Shown here piece after piece: positions 1 to 11,396 of a DNA stretch of 64,000 bases; positions within the stretch are counted from its first letter, which is position 1; every line of letters begins with the position of its first letter. The position numbers and the translations under genes were made by a program. The notes beneath the pieces are model-generated. The model made no database searches, was not told where the DNA came from, and worked only from the letters and a program-made list of their open reading frames with translations. The stretch is from Lysobacter dokdonensis DS-58 (GTDB taxonomy: Bacteria > Pseudomonadota > Gammaproteobacteria > Xanthomonadales > Xanthomonadaceae): the NCBI RefSeq assembly GCF_000770795.1, contig NZ_JRKJ01000002.1:1-64000 (forward strand), in the 5' to 3' direction.

Positions 1-1
1 G

Positions 2-1693
2 CGCCGGCGCCGGCGCCGGCGCATAGGCCATCGCGCGCTGCTCGGACGCAGCAGCTGCCGCGACCTCGCGACGCGAGACCGCATCGCGCGCCTGGTCCTC
101 TTCTCCCGCCGCGATCTTCGCGCGCGCCGGCAGATCCTTCGGGAACTTGCGCTCCCACCAGGCGATGCGCTGGACGAATTTGTCCGCAACGCTGTCGATG
201 CGTTCGGTGCGATGGCGAGTATCGATGTCCGTGTGCATCTTGCGCAGTTCGGCGACTTCCGCGCGCAAGGCCGGCGGCGGCGGAATGTCGTAGGTCACGT
301 AGTCGTCGACGTTCTCGAGCACGAGCAACGACGTCCCCGGCGTCACGATGCCGAATTCCTGCCCGATCCGTGCAATCCGTGCGGCATTGCGTTCCGGATC
401 GGCGGACAACGCGCGGACCTTCCAGCCGGCCCACAACGCGGCGATCTGCGGATGCGAGGAGCCATCGATCGGCATGTCGACGCGCACGACCTTGCGGCCG
501 CCGGCCCCCTCGACGGTGACGTCGACATACGCGCCCGGCTGCGTCGCGCGACCCGCGACACGGAGGATGAAGTCGTCGACGAAACGCCCTGGCACTTCGA
601 GGTCCGTCACACCATGCGGCGCGAGACCGACGATGCGCGGTGCTTCATCGAACAAGCCCTTTCCGCTCGCGTCGACGAGCCGCCCGTTGCGCTGCTGCGC
701 GAGCACGGCCAATCGCGTCGGGTCGCCGCCGACCGGCGTGGTGGAAATCGCGTACAGACGCTGGTTCGCTTCCAGGCGCGGCACTTCGGTCTCGCCGTAG
801 TTGCGCTGGCCGTCGCTGACAAGCAGGTATTCGTCGATATCGGCGGTCGGAATCCAGTCGGCCAGATCGGTCGCGCCGTCTTCCACCGTGGCGTCGAGCT
901 TCTTGCGCAACGCGTGCCACTGGCCGTTCCGGATCTCGAACGTGCCGCCGTCTTCGCCCACGTCGCGCAGGATGCGCAACGTCACGCGGCCCTCGCCCAT
1001 CGCGGCGAAATAGCGATCGAGCAGCGCGTAGGTCTGCGCGCGGTCGCGCGTGCGCTCCGACGCCGAGGCATCCCACAGCAAGCCGATGCGCTTGGGCACG
1101 ACGCGCGGCTTGAGGATCGGCTTGCCGATCGGCACTTCGCCCAGGACGTAGACATCGCCGTTGTCGCGGCGTGCGGCGTACGCGGCACTGTTCGACTGCC
1201 TGCGTTCGACGGTTTCGTCGATCACCAATCGCACGCGGCGCGTGCCGTTCGCCGGGATCGGATACACGCGCACGCGGAAATTGTTGCCGGCGGTCTGTTC
1301 CAGCAGCCCCGGGTCCACGCCACGGCGTTCGATGGATTCGAACACCTGGCGTCCCTTGTCCTTCGGCACGGGCACCGCCTCGCGCATCTCGCCCCCGATA
1401 TCCAGCGCGAAGCCGGAGATCTGCTGGCCCGCTGCGAGCGGGAATTCCAGCGTGCCTTCGAGCAGGCGTGCGTTCGGGTTGCGCAGTTCGAACGTCAGCG
1501 TCCTCCGCGACAGCCGGCCTGCGACGTCGACCTTCGCTTCGACGCGGCGCACCTGGATCGGTTGCAATCCCTGCGCATCGCCACCGATGCGCACGAGCGG
1601 CGCGGTGACGTTCTGTGCCTGCGAGACGGGCGACGAAAAGCCGAGAACGAACGTGATCGCGCATGCGATCGCCGCGAGGGTGGTGCGCTGCAT
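2..1693 (-). CDS. VIT/VWA-domain exported protein (C-terminus off the left edge)
   Basis: The reading frame starts with MQRTTLAAIACAITFVLGF, a Sec-type signal peptide ending near SQAQN, and stays open to the left edge, so only the first 564 codons are here. Residues about 35-150 fit a VIT (vault/inter-alpha-trypsin inhibitor) domain: amphipathic beta-strands and the stretch LEGTLEFPLAAGQQI. A von Willebrand A domain follows, with the MIDAS-type sequence DASAS in LLWDASASE and a later LLVSDG segment. The last visible part is an Ala/Pro repeat (APAPAPA) encoded by GCGCCG repeats. VIT-VWA proteins are usually surface or periplasmic adhesion-like proteins; the partner is unknown. It lies 59 bases downstream of recJ on the same strand. 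Confidence 0.75.
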   Translation of the reverse strand, partial: MQRTTLAAIACAITFVLGFSSPVSQAQNVTAPLVRIGGDAQGLQPIQVRRVEAKVDVAGRLSRRTLTFELRNPNARLLEGTLEFPLAAGQQISGFALDIGGEMREAVPVPKDKGRQVFESIERRGVDPGLLEQTAGNNFRVRVYPIPANGTRRVRLVIDETVERRQSNSAAYAARRDNGDVYVLGEVPIGKPILKPRVVPKRIGLLWDASASERTRDRAQTYALLDRYFAAMGEGRVTLRILRDVGEDGGTFEIRNGQWHALRKKLDATVEDGATDLADWIPTADIDEYLLVSDGQRNYGETEVPRLEANQRLYAISTTPVGGDPTRLAVLAQQRNGRLVDASGKGLFDEAPRIVGLAPHGVTDLEVPGRFVDDFILRVAGRATQPGAYVDVTVEGAGGRKVVRVDMPIDGSSHPQIAALWAGWKVRALSADPERNAARIARIGQEFGIVTPGTSLLVLENVDDYVTYDIPPPPALRAEVAELRKMHTDIDTRHRTERIDSVADKFVQRIAWWERKFPKDLPARAKIAAGEEDQARDAVSRREVAAAAASEQRAMAYAPAPAPA

Positions 1694-1752
1694 CGATGTC
1701 CCCTGTGCGAGCCGTGGTTGGTCCCTCGAACGCGCGGCTGGCGCGAACGGGG

Positions 1753-3468
1753 TCAGGCGTCGGCCGAGTATTCCACGATCAACTGGATCGCGTCGCCGCC
1801 GCGGTAGTCGTCCACCGCCAGGCGATAGGCCAGGTGCACGCGCGGCGGCGGCGGATGGCCGGTCCATCCGTTGAAGTGGATGGCGTCGAGGGGCGCGGGG
1901 CGCCCGGGAAGCCGCAGGGACAACTTCAGGTGCCGCATGCCGACGACGCGATGCCCCACGACGTCGAACACGCCGTCGAACAGCGGCTCGGGGAATGCCT
2001 GGCCCCAGGGACCGCCATCGCGCAGGCATTCGGCGCTCGCGCGGTCGAACTCGTGTGCTTCAAGCGCGCCATCGCTGACCACTTCGGCCTGCAGCAACGC
2101 CGGATCGAGCACGCCCTCGACGTGCACGCGCAGCGCATTGGCGAAGGCATCGAGCGCACCATGCGACAGGCTCAGGCCCGCGGCCATCGCGTGCCCGCCG
2201 AAGCGCGGGATCATGCCCGGCAGCGCGGTATCGACCGCCGCGAGCGCGTCGCGAATGTGCAATCCGGGAATCGAGCGTGCCGAGCCGCGCAAGGCTTCAC
2301 TACCCGGTTCGGCCGGCGCAAAGGCCACGACGGGCCGATGCACGCGATCCTTCATGCGCGACGCGACCAGCCCGACGACGCCCGGATGCCAGGCCGGATC
2401 GAACAGGCACAACACCGGCGGCATGTCGCCGTCGAGCGCGACGCGTGCCAGCGCGGCTTCCGCCTCGTCCGTCATTTGTTGCTGTACGCCCTTGCGCTCA
2501 GCGTTGATTTCGCCGAGCACCCCGGCGAGATGCCGCGCGTGGGCCAGATCATCGGAGAGCAGGCACTCGATGCCGAGTGCCATGTCTTCGAGGCGGCCGG
2601 CGGCATTGATGCGGGGCGCGAGCCCGTAGCCGATGTCGGCGGCGGTGAGCGTGCGCACGTCGCGCCCGCTGCCCTCGATCAACGCCTGCAGTCCCGCGCA
2701 GCCCTGCCCCGCGCGCAGCCGACGCAAACCGGCGCCGGCGAGCGCGCGGTTGTTCGCGTCGAGCGGAACCAGGTCGGCGATCGTGCCGACCGCGACGAGG
2801 TCGAGCAGCGTCGTCAGATCCGCGTCGCCGGGCAATCCTTCGGCACGCAGGCGCGCACGCAACGCCAGCAACACGTAGAACATGACACCGACGCCCGCGA
2901 GCGCCTTGCTCGGGAAGCCGTCGCCGCGCACGTTGGGATCGACGATCGCATTCGCGTCGGGCAGCGTCTGCCCGGGCAAGTGATGGTCGGTGACGAGCAC
3001 CTGCCAGCCGCGCGCGCGTGCAGCGGCGACACCGGCATGGCATGCGATGCCGTGGTCGACCGTGACGAGCAACTCCGGCTGCAACGCGGCGAGATCGTCG
3101 ATGAGCCCGGGCGACAGCCCGTAGCCGTGCACCGCGCGATTGGGCACCGCATGCGACACGCGCTTCGCGCCGAGCATCCGCAACCCGCGCACGCCGACCG
3201 CGCACGCGGTCGCACCGTCGCAATCGAAATCGCCGACCACGACGATGTGCTTGTCCTGGACGATCGCATCGCGCAGCAAGGCGGTTGCCGCGTCCATCCC
3301 GCCCATCGTGTCGGGCGCATGCAGGCGCGCGAGCTTCGGACGCGCAGTCTCGAAATCCGCCGCGCCCCGCGTGGCGTACAAGCGGCGCAACAGCATCGGG
3401 ACTTGGTCGGGCCATTCACCCGAGGGAACGACGACGGGGCGGCGCACGATGCGGCGCATGAGCGTCAT
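1753..3468 (-). CDS. recJ: Single-stranded-DNA-specific 5'-3' exonuclease RecJ
   Basis: RecJ degrades single-stranded DNA 5' to 3' in RecF-pathway recombination, mismatch repair and base excision repair. The 571-residue product has the normal length. The DHH-family motifs are clear: VVVGDFDCDGATA (Asp80, 82, 84), VTVDHG (Asp138-His139) and VTDHHLPG (residues 160-165), followed by DPN. The C-terminal DHHA1 region contains PRFGGHAMAAGLSL. I chose the ATG whose first bases overlap the stop codon of the upstream gene (ATGA); a longer frame exists but its extra 47 residues are Arg-rich and not RecJ-like. It is the distal gene of the car-greA-rpfE run, the same order as in Xanthomonas. Confidence 0.95.
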   Translation of the reverse strand: MTLMRRIVRRPVVVPSGEWPDQVPMLLRRLYATRGAADFETARPKLARLHAPDTMGGMDAATALLRDAIVQDKHIVVVGDFDCDGATACAVGVRGLRMLGAKRVSHAVPNRAVHGYGLSPGLIDDLAALQPELLVTVDHGIACHAGVAAARARGWQVLVTDHHLPGQTLPDANAIVDPNVRGDGFPSKALAGVGVMFYVLLALRARLRAEGLPGDADLTTLLDLVAVGTIADLVPLDANNRALAGAGLRRLRAGQGCAGLQALIEGSGRDVRTLTAADIGYGLAPRINAAGRLEDMALGIECLLSDDLAHARHLAGVLGEINAERKGVQQQMTDEAEAALARVALDGDMPPVLCLFDPAWHPGVVGLVASRMKDRVHRPVVAFAPAEPGSEALRGSARSIPGLHIRDALAAVDTALPGMIPRFGGHAMAAGLSLSHGALDAFANALRVHVEGVLDPALLQAEVVSDGALEAHEFDRASAECLRDGGPWGQAFPEPLFDGVFDVVGHRVVGMRHLKLSLRLPGRPAPLDAIHFNGWTGHPPPPRVHLAYRLAVDDYRGGDAIQLIVEYSADA

Positions 3469-4406
3469 GCGTCGAACGCCTTGAGCGGTTTGCGCCAGAA
3501 GCGCCAGCGGTGGTTTGGCAGCAGCGTGAAGCGCGCGCCGTCGTCGTGGTCGAGGTGGATCGCGGTCAACGCACCGCTGCGCAGTTGGGCCATCGCCGGC
3601 TCCAGCCACTTCGTTTCGAACGCGCGCAGGTCGCGCAGCGGACGCAGGTCGATCAAACCCGCGCCGTCGAAGTTTGCAGGCACATCGCCGCCATCGACCT
3701 TCGCCGCCTTCGTCAACGCCCGCAACGTCACTTCATTCGAATGCACGCGCGCGTGCGACGTCGTCACGTGATCCGGCACCACGCCACCACCCCAGAACCA
3801 TAACGAATTCACGGGCGGCTTGCCTTCCGCCTGCCGCTGGGCATTCAACGGATGCTGATGCAGCGCGACCTGCGCCTCGCTCAACAAGGCACGCCAGCGA
3901 CGGCCTTCCGGTCCTTCCGGCAAATGATCGAACAGGTCGGCGCCGAGGGCTTCCTCGGGCGAGGCCATCGACGGCAGTTTCGCTTCGCGCGGCAAACGCA
4001 GGTACCAACGCGCGGGACGCGGCGCGTCGATCGGCATTCCCGAATCGCCGAACAACGGCCGGAGCGCGGACAGGAACGCATCGGCCTCCGCCTGCGTCAT
4101 CTGCAACGCATCGCCGCACGCGAGCAAACGCGCGCCATTGAGATCGGGCCGCACGAACGCGGGATCGGCGCGCAACCACGCGCCGAGCGTCGCATCGTTG
4201 GAATCGAACGCACGGGTGATCGCCGCGACCGGCCAGCCGCGCGGGAGCAAGTCGAAATGCCGCAGCAGTTGCGCGCGCTCGCCGGGCTCGCCGTCGGTGC
4301 GATCCGCGCGACCCAGGGCCTTCGCGAACGCGGGCGACAATGCCTGCCCGCCGAATCGCGCGCGCGCCGGCAACAGGAAAGTCGCCGGCGCCGCGGTGCG
4401 CGTCAC
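3465..4406 (-). CDS. rpfE: RpfE-like, phosphoglycerate-mutase-like cytoplasmic protein
   Basis: A 313-residue soluble protein of the type that sits between greA and recJ in Xanthomonas genomes and is called RpfE or phosphoglycerate-mutase-related there. Recognisable parts are an N-terminal ARARFGGQAL segment, ARWYLRLP near residue 135, and LHQHPLNAQRQAEGKPPVNSLWFWGGG, described here only by its ends LHQHPLN and VNSLWFWGGG (about 178-207). The biochemical role is not established; the family link to phosphoglycerate mutases is distant, and the connection with DSF signalling is by gene-cluster naming only. The start is GTG, four bases after the greA stop, with GAGG nine bases upstream. Its stop overlaps the recJ start by four bases. 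Confidence 0.7.
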   Translation of the reverse strand: MTRTAAPATFLLPARARFGGQALSPAFAKALGRADRTDGEPGERAQLLRHFDLLPRGWPVAAITRAFDSNDATLGAWLRADPAFVRPDLNGARLLACGDALQMTQAEADAFLSALRPLFGDSGMPIDAPRPARWYLRLPREAKLPSMASPEEALGADLFDHLPEGPEGRRWRALLSEAQVALHQHPLNAQRQAEGKPPVNSLWFWGGGVVPDHVTTSHARVHSNEVTLRALTKAAKVDGGDVPANFDGAGLIDLRPLRDLRAFETKWLEPAMAQLRSGALTAIHLDHDDGARFTLLPNHRWRFWRKPLKAFDA

Positions 4407-4410
4407 GTCG

Positions 4411-4889
4411 TCAGGCCTCGTATCGGACCGCGACGATTTCGAACTCGCGCTGGCCCGCGGGCGCGTCGATGGTGATCGTGTCGCCCTCGTGCTTGCCGAT
4501 CAGCGCACGCGCCACCGGCGAGGAGATCGCGATCATGCCCTGCTTGATGTCGGCTTCGAGGTCCCCGACGATCTGGTACTGCTTCTCTTCGCCGCTGTCG
4601 GCGTCGGCCAGTTCCACCGTCGCGCCGAACACGACGCGCGAGCCGGCGTTGAGCGCGCCCACGTCGATGACCTGCGCGTGCGAGAGCTCCGATTCCAGCT
4701 GCTTGATGCGGCCTTCGATGAAACCCTGCTGCTCTCGCGCGGCGTGGTACTCGGCGTTTTCCTTGAGGTCGCCGTGCGCGCGCGCCTCGGCGATCGCATG
4801 GATCACCGCCGGCCGCTTCACCGACTTGAGTTCTTCCAGTTCGGCGCGCAAACGTTGCGCGCCCTTCGCCGTCATGGGGGCCCGGGTGG

Positions 4890-4893
<4 letters not shown>
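4411..4893 (-). CDS. greA: Transcription elongation factor GreA
   Basis: GreA binds backtracked RNA polymerase through the secondary channel and stimulates cleavage of the nascent RNA 3' end. The 160-residue product has the family length. It begins [15 protein letters not shown] and contains the signature [19 protein letters not shown] in the N-terminal coiled-coil hairpin, then AQVIDV and FGATV in the C-terminal domain. The ATG overlaps the carB stop as ATGA, which fixes the start and suggests translational coupling. Confidence 0.97.
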
Positions 4894-8138
<3,245 letters not shown>

Positions 8139-8144
8139 GGGGGA

Positions 8145-8720
8145 TCAGCTCTTCTGCGGCGGGCCGCACTTGGCGGTCACTTGTTGCACGATGGTTTTGA
8201 CCGACGCCTGGGTCAGCTCGGGCAAACGCTTGTTCACGGTCAGGAAGACCTCGCCGGCGGGCGTGGTCATGAAGCGCTCGACCTGCGCGAGCTCCTTCTT
8301 GTCCAGGCTGGCCAGGATGTCGTTGCCTTCCCTTGCGCCGCCCTCGATGGCGGTCAGCATCTTCCGGCCGGCGGAGGATTCGAAGAAGGCGACGGTCTGG
8401 TCCGCCGTGCCGGGCGCGCCGAACAAGGCTTCGTAATGCGTGCGCATGGTGTCGAAGAGCATGTCCGCGCTGAAGGTCTCGACGATGCAAGTGCGTTGCG
8501 GTTCGGCGACGGTTTCGAACTTCGGACGCAGCTCCGCGATGGCTTCTTCGGAGTGCTCGCGGACCTTCAACAACACGAGCAGCCGGTCGATGCCGGCTTG
8601 CTGCGCGGGCGCCTGCACGGGCGCGGCAGGCGGCACGTCATCGGCGAAGGCCGGGGTCGTGCACGCGAAAGCCAGCGCCAGCCCGGCCAGGAAGTGGATG
8701 GATCGGTCGAAGATGCGCAT
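8145..8720 (-). CDS. Exported DUF2059-like protein
   Basis: A 191-residue protein with a signal peptide (MRIFDRSIHFLAGLALAFA, cleavage probably after TPAFA). The mature part is helical and carries the DUF2059-type pattern: IDRLLVL near residue 50, then FFESSAGRKML and FMTTPAGEVF, two copies of a segment in which F-x(4)-G-x(2) recurs. The molecular role of this family is unknown. It lies between carA and carB and shares their transcript by spacing (14 bases from the upstream gene, 6 from carB), which may be only a matter of convenience. Confidence 0.7.
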   Translation of the reverse strand: MRIFDRSIHFLAGLALAFACTTPAFADDVPPAAPVQAPAQQAGIDRLLVLLKVREHSEEAIAELRPKFETVAEPQRTCIVETFSADMLFDTMRTHYEALFGAPGTADQTVAFFESSAGRKMLTAIEGGAREGNDILASLDKKELAQVERFMTTPAGEVFLTVNKRLPELTQASVKTIVQQVTAKCGPPQKS

Positions 8721-8734
8721 CGAGTTCCCCGTGC

Positions 8735-9160
8735 TCAATACATGCGGTCCTGCCACCGCTCGCGCGGCAGCCAGGTGATCTGGTTGTCGTCGGTCGCGCC
8801 GACGGCGCCGGTGGCGATCGAGGCGCGCACGCGCGCCTGCATGTCGCTCCAGCTGTTCGCCTCGGTGCCGATGCGCGCGCCGATGCGGTTGTTGTGTGCG
8901 TCCATCCATCGCATGTCGCCGCCCTGCCCGTCGCGTTCCATCACGCGGGTGACGAGGGCGACGATGCGCGGCGAGGTCGTGTAGGCGACCGTCGCGCTGG
9001 CGAGCGTGTGGCGATACGCATCCGAAGGACCGTTGCGCCCGCCGGGGAGGTTCGCCTTGAACCAATGCGCGTACACCGTGCCGAGCACGAATGCCGGATA
9101 CGCGCCGAGCAACAGCACGGCGATGGCGGCGAACTTGCGTCGGCGGCGGCGCGCGGTCAC
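8735..9160 (-). CDS. Membrane-anchored DUF6973-like small protein
   Basis: The 141-residue product begins with a basic cluster ([18 protein letters not shown]) followed by one hydrophobic segment at residues 10-27, so it is probably anchored in the inner membrane with an exported body. The body has [14 protein letters not shown] and [13 protein letters not shown], the conserved D-x-x-RH and hNNxiG pattern seen in DUF6973-type proteins; function unknown. The start is a GTG whose last two bases form the carA stop (GTGA), giving a four-base overlap. That tight coupling to carA is the best argument for a real gene. Confidence 0.65.
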   Translation of the reverse strand: MTARRRRRKFAAIAVLLLGAYPAFVLGTVYAHWFKANLPGGRNGPSDAYRHTLASATVAYTTSPRIVALVTRVMERDGQGGDMRWMDAHNNRIGARIGTEANSWSDMQARVRASIATGAVGATDDNQITWLPRERWQDRMY

Positions 9161-10305
9161 GCCGACGGCTTTCCCTGTCGCATGGCGTCGATGAAGCGGT
9201 CGAACAGCGGCGCGACGTCGTGCGGGCCGGGGCTCGCTTCCGGGTGGCCCTGGAAGGAGAAGGCCGGGGCGTCGGTGAGCGCGATGCCCTGGTTCGAACC
9301 GTCGAACAGCGAGCGATGCGTGACCTTGGCGTTCGCAGGCAGCGAGGCCTCGTCCACCGCGAACCCGTGGTTCTGCGAGGTGATCATCACGCGGCCGGAT
9401 TCGAGGTCGATCACCGGGTGGTTCGCGCCGTGGTGGCCGAACTTCATCTTGCTGGTGGTCGCGCCGATGGCCAGGCCGAGGAGCTGGTGGCCCAGGCAGA
9501 TGCCGTAGGTCGGAAGCTTGCGGTCGACGAAGGTGCGGATGGCCTCGATGGCGTAATCGCACGGGGCCGGGTCGCCGGGGCCGTTCGACAGGAACACGCC
9601 GTCGGGCTGCATGGCGAGCACCTGCTCGGCCGGCGTCTGCGCCGGCACGACGGTCACGTCGCAGCCGCGCTCGGCCAGCATGCGCAGGATGTTCTGCTTC
9701 ACGCCGAAGTCGTAGGCGACGACTTTGTACTTCTGTTCGCCCGCGACGAAGGCGTTGGTATCGAGGTCGAGCTGGCCTTCGCGCCAGCCGTAGGCTTCGC
9801 GCGTGCTGACTTCCTTCGCCAGGTCCATGCCCTTCAGGCCGGGGAACTTGCGGGCGGCCTCGATGGCCTTGTCGACGTCGAGGACTTCGCCGATGGCCGT
9901 GGCGGCGAGCAGCGCGCCGTTCATGGCGCCGCGGTCGCGCAGCAGGCGGGTGAGCTTGCGGGTGTCGATGTCGGCGATGGCCACCACGCCGCGCGCCTTC
10001 ATCCACTCCGGCAGCGCCTGCTGGTTGCGCCAGTTGCTCGGGCGGCGCGGGACGTCGCGCACGATCAGGCCCGCGGCCCAGACCTGGCGGGCTTCGTCGT
10101 CCTGGTCGGTGCAGCCGGTGTTGCCGATGTGGGGATAGGTCAGCGTGACGAGCTGCCGCGCATAGGAGGGATCCGTCAGGATCTCCTGGTAGCCGGTCAT
10201 CGCGGTGTTGAACACCACTTCGCCGACCGACAGGCCGGGCGCGCCGACGGAAACGCCCTCGAAGATCGTGCCGTCTTCGAGTGCGAGGAGTGCAGTTGGG
10301 GTCAC
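9157..10305 (-). CDS. carA: Carbamoyl-phosphate synthase small subunit
   Basis: CarA is the glutamine amidotransferase subunit that supplies ammonia to CarB. The 382-residue product matches the family length. The N-terminal CPSase_sm_chain domain runs to about 140, and the class I glutaminase domain carries the triad Cys270 (YGICLGHQ), His354 and Glu356 ([13 protein letters not shown]). The start is GTG: no ATG lies in frame before the conserved TALLALEDG segment, and GAGG stands 12 bases upstream. A separate sigma-70-like promoter lies about 120 bases upstream, after dapB. Confidence 0.97.
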   Translation of the reverse strand: MTPTALLALEDGTIFEGVSVGAPGLSVGEVVFNTAMTGYQEILTDPSYARQLVTLTYPHIGNTGCTDQDDEARQVWAAGLIVRDVPRRPSNWRNQQALPEWMKARGVVAIADIDTRKLTRLLRDRGAMNGALLAATAIGEVLDVDKAIEAARKFPGLKGMDLAKEVSTREAYGWREGQLDLDTNAFVAGEQKYKVVAYDFGVKQNILRMLAERGCDVTVVPAQTPAEQVLAMQPDGVFLSNGPGDPAPCDYAIEAIRTFVDRKLPTYGICLGHQLLGLAIGATTSKMKFGHHGANHPVIDLESGRVMITSQNHGFAVDEASLPANAKVTHRSLFDGSNQGIALTDAPAFSFQGHPEASPGPHDVAPLFDRFIDAMRQGKPSA

Positions 10306-10423
10306 GGGGATTTCGCCTCGGTCGGGGGGTTGCCCCTGGCCGCGAGCTCCGGAAGGAGGTTGCAGCAAAGCGCGGACGCGGCGTTTGTTCCGGTCCGTGC
10401 TGGCAGGTGGCAGGCGAGCCGGG

Positions 10424-10452
10424 ATTGTACCGGCGTCGGACGCTTCCGACAA
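10424..10452 (-). promoter_or_regulatory. Probable sigma-70 promoter of carA, with inverted repeat
   Basis: On the minus strand TTGTCG and TACAAT are separated by 17 bases. The predicted start would leave a leader of about 110 bases before the carA GTG. The arms GTCGGA and TCCGAC (10435-10440 and 10445-10450) form an inverted repeat that covers the spacer and part of the -35 box, so it is a possible operator. The responsible regulator is not known. Confidence 0.55.
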
Positions 10453-10475
10453 ACGATGCCGGCGTTTTCCGGCGA

Positions 10476-11207
10476 TCAGCCCAGCAGGTCGCCGATGCGA
10501 TAGCGGGCCGGCGGCCGGTTCGCGAGCCATGCGGCGGCGTGCAGCGCACCGCGGGCGAAGATGTCGCGGTTGGTGGCGCGGTGAGTCAGCTCGATGCGTT
10601 CGCCGAAGGTGGCGAACTGCACGGTGTGCTCCCCCACGATGTCGCCGGCGCGCAGCGATGCATAGCGCGGGACGGCGCCGCCCTGCCCCGCGGCGTCCCC
10701 GAGCGTCAGCGCGGTGCCGGAGGGCGCGTCGAGCTTGCGCACGTGGTGTTGCTCGACGATGTCGACGTCCCAGCCGGGCAACGACCGCGCGGCGCGTTCG
10801 ACGAGGTCGGCGAGCACGGCCACGCCGAGGCTGAAGTTGGACGCCCACAACACGGGGATGCGCGCGCCGGCTGCATCGAGCGCGACGCGTTGCGATTCCG
10901 ACAACCCCGTCGTGCCGCTGACCAATGCGCGGCCGTGCTCGACGCAGTGCGCGAGCACCGCGTCGAACGCTTCGGGCAGGCTGAAGTCGATGACGACGTC
11001 GCACTCGGGCGCGCCGGCCAGTTCGGCCGATGCGAATTGCGGCACGCCGTCGATGACGCGCTGGCCGACCTTGCGCGTCACCGCGCCGATTACCACGAAG
11101 CGCTCCGGCTGCTCCGCCGCCAGCCGCTGCAACGCCTGGCCCATGCGGCCGTTGGCGCCGTTGATCAGCAGGCGCAGCGGTGAAGTCGGCGTGAGGGTCT
11201 CGTCCAT
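10476..11207 (-). CDS. dapB: 4-hydroxy-tetrahydrodipicolinate reductase
   Basis: DapB reduces the DapA product with NAD(P)H in lysine and diaminopimelate synthesis. The dinucleotide-binding motif [11 protein letters not shown] is near the N-terminus, SGTTGLSE follows the Rossmann core, and the catalytic segment is [16 protein letters not shown]. The product is about 243 residues, as expected. I used the internal ATG; a GTG eight codons further upstream is also in frame, and neither has a good ribosome site. It precedes carA on the same strand with a 170-base gap holding the carA promoter. Confidence 0.93.
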   Translation of the reverse strand: MDETLTPTSPLRLLINGANGRMGQALQRLAAEQPERFVVIGAVTRKVGQRVIDGVPQFASAELAGAPECDVVIDFSLPEAFDAVLAHCVEHGRALVSGTTGLSESQRVALDAAGARIPVLWASNFSLGVAVLADLVERAARSLPGWDVDIVEQHHVRKLDAPSGTALTLGDAAGQGGAVPRYASLRAGDIVGEHTVQFATFGERIELTHRATNRDIFARGALHAAAWLANRPPARYRIGDLLG

Positions 11208-11396
11208 GCGGGTGAGGCTATCGGAAGTCACCCCGCTACGTCACGCGCCCATCGCGTCAACGTCTTCGTCACGTTGCTGTACCCCTCGTGCGGATCCCGC
11301 CACCCGTGACCGGAATGTCACGCAAATCACGGTGTTGTGTTGCGAAGGGGCGTCGGGAAGGGCGCCGCTTCAAACGATCATTCGCGGAGAGCTCCA

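Noticed and set aside
8735-9160. The 141-codon gene after carA as a chance frame
   Set aside because: The GTGA overlap, the membrane segment and the HNNRIG pattern argue for a real gene, so it was kept.
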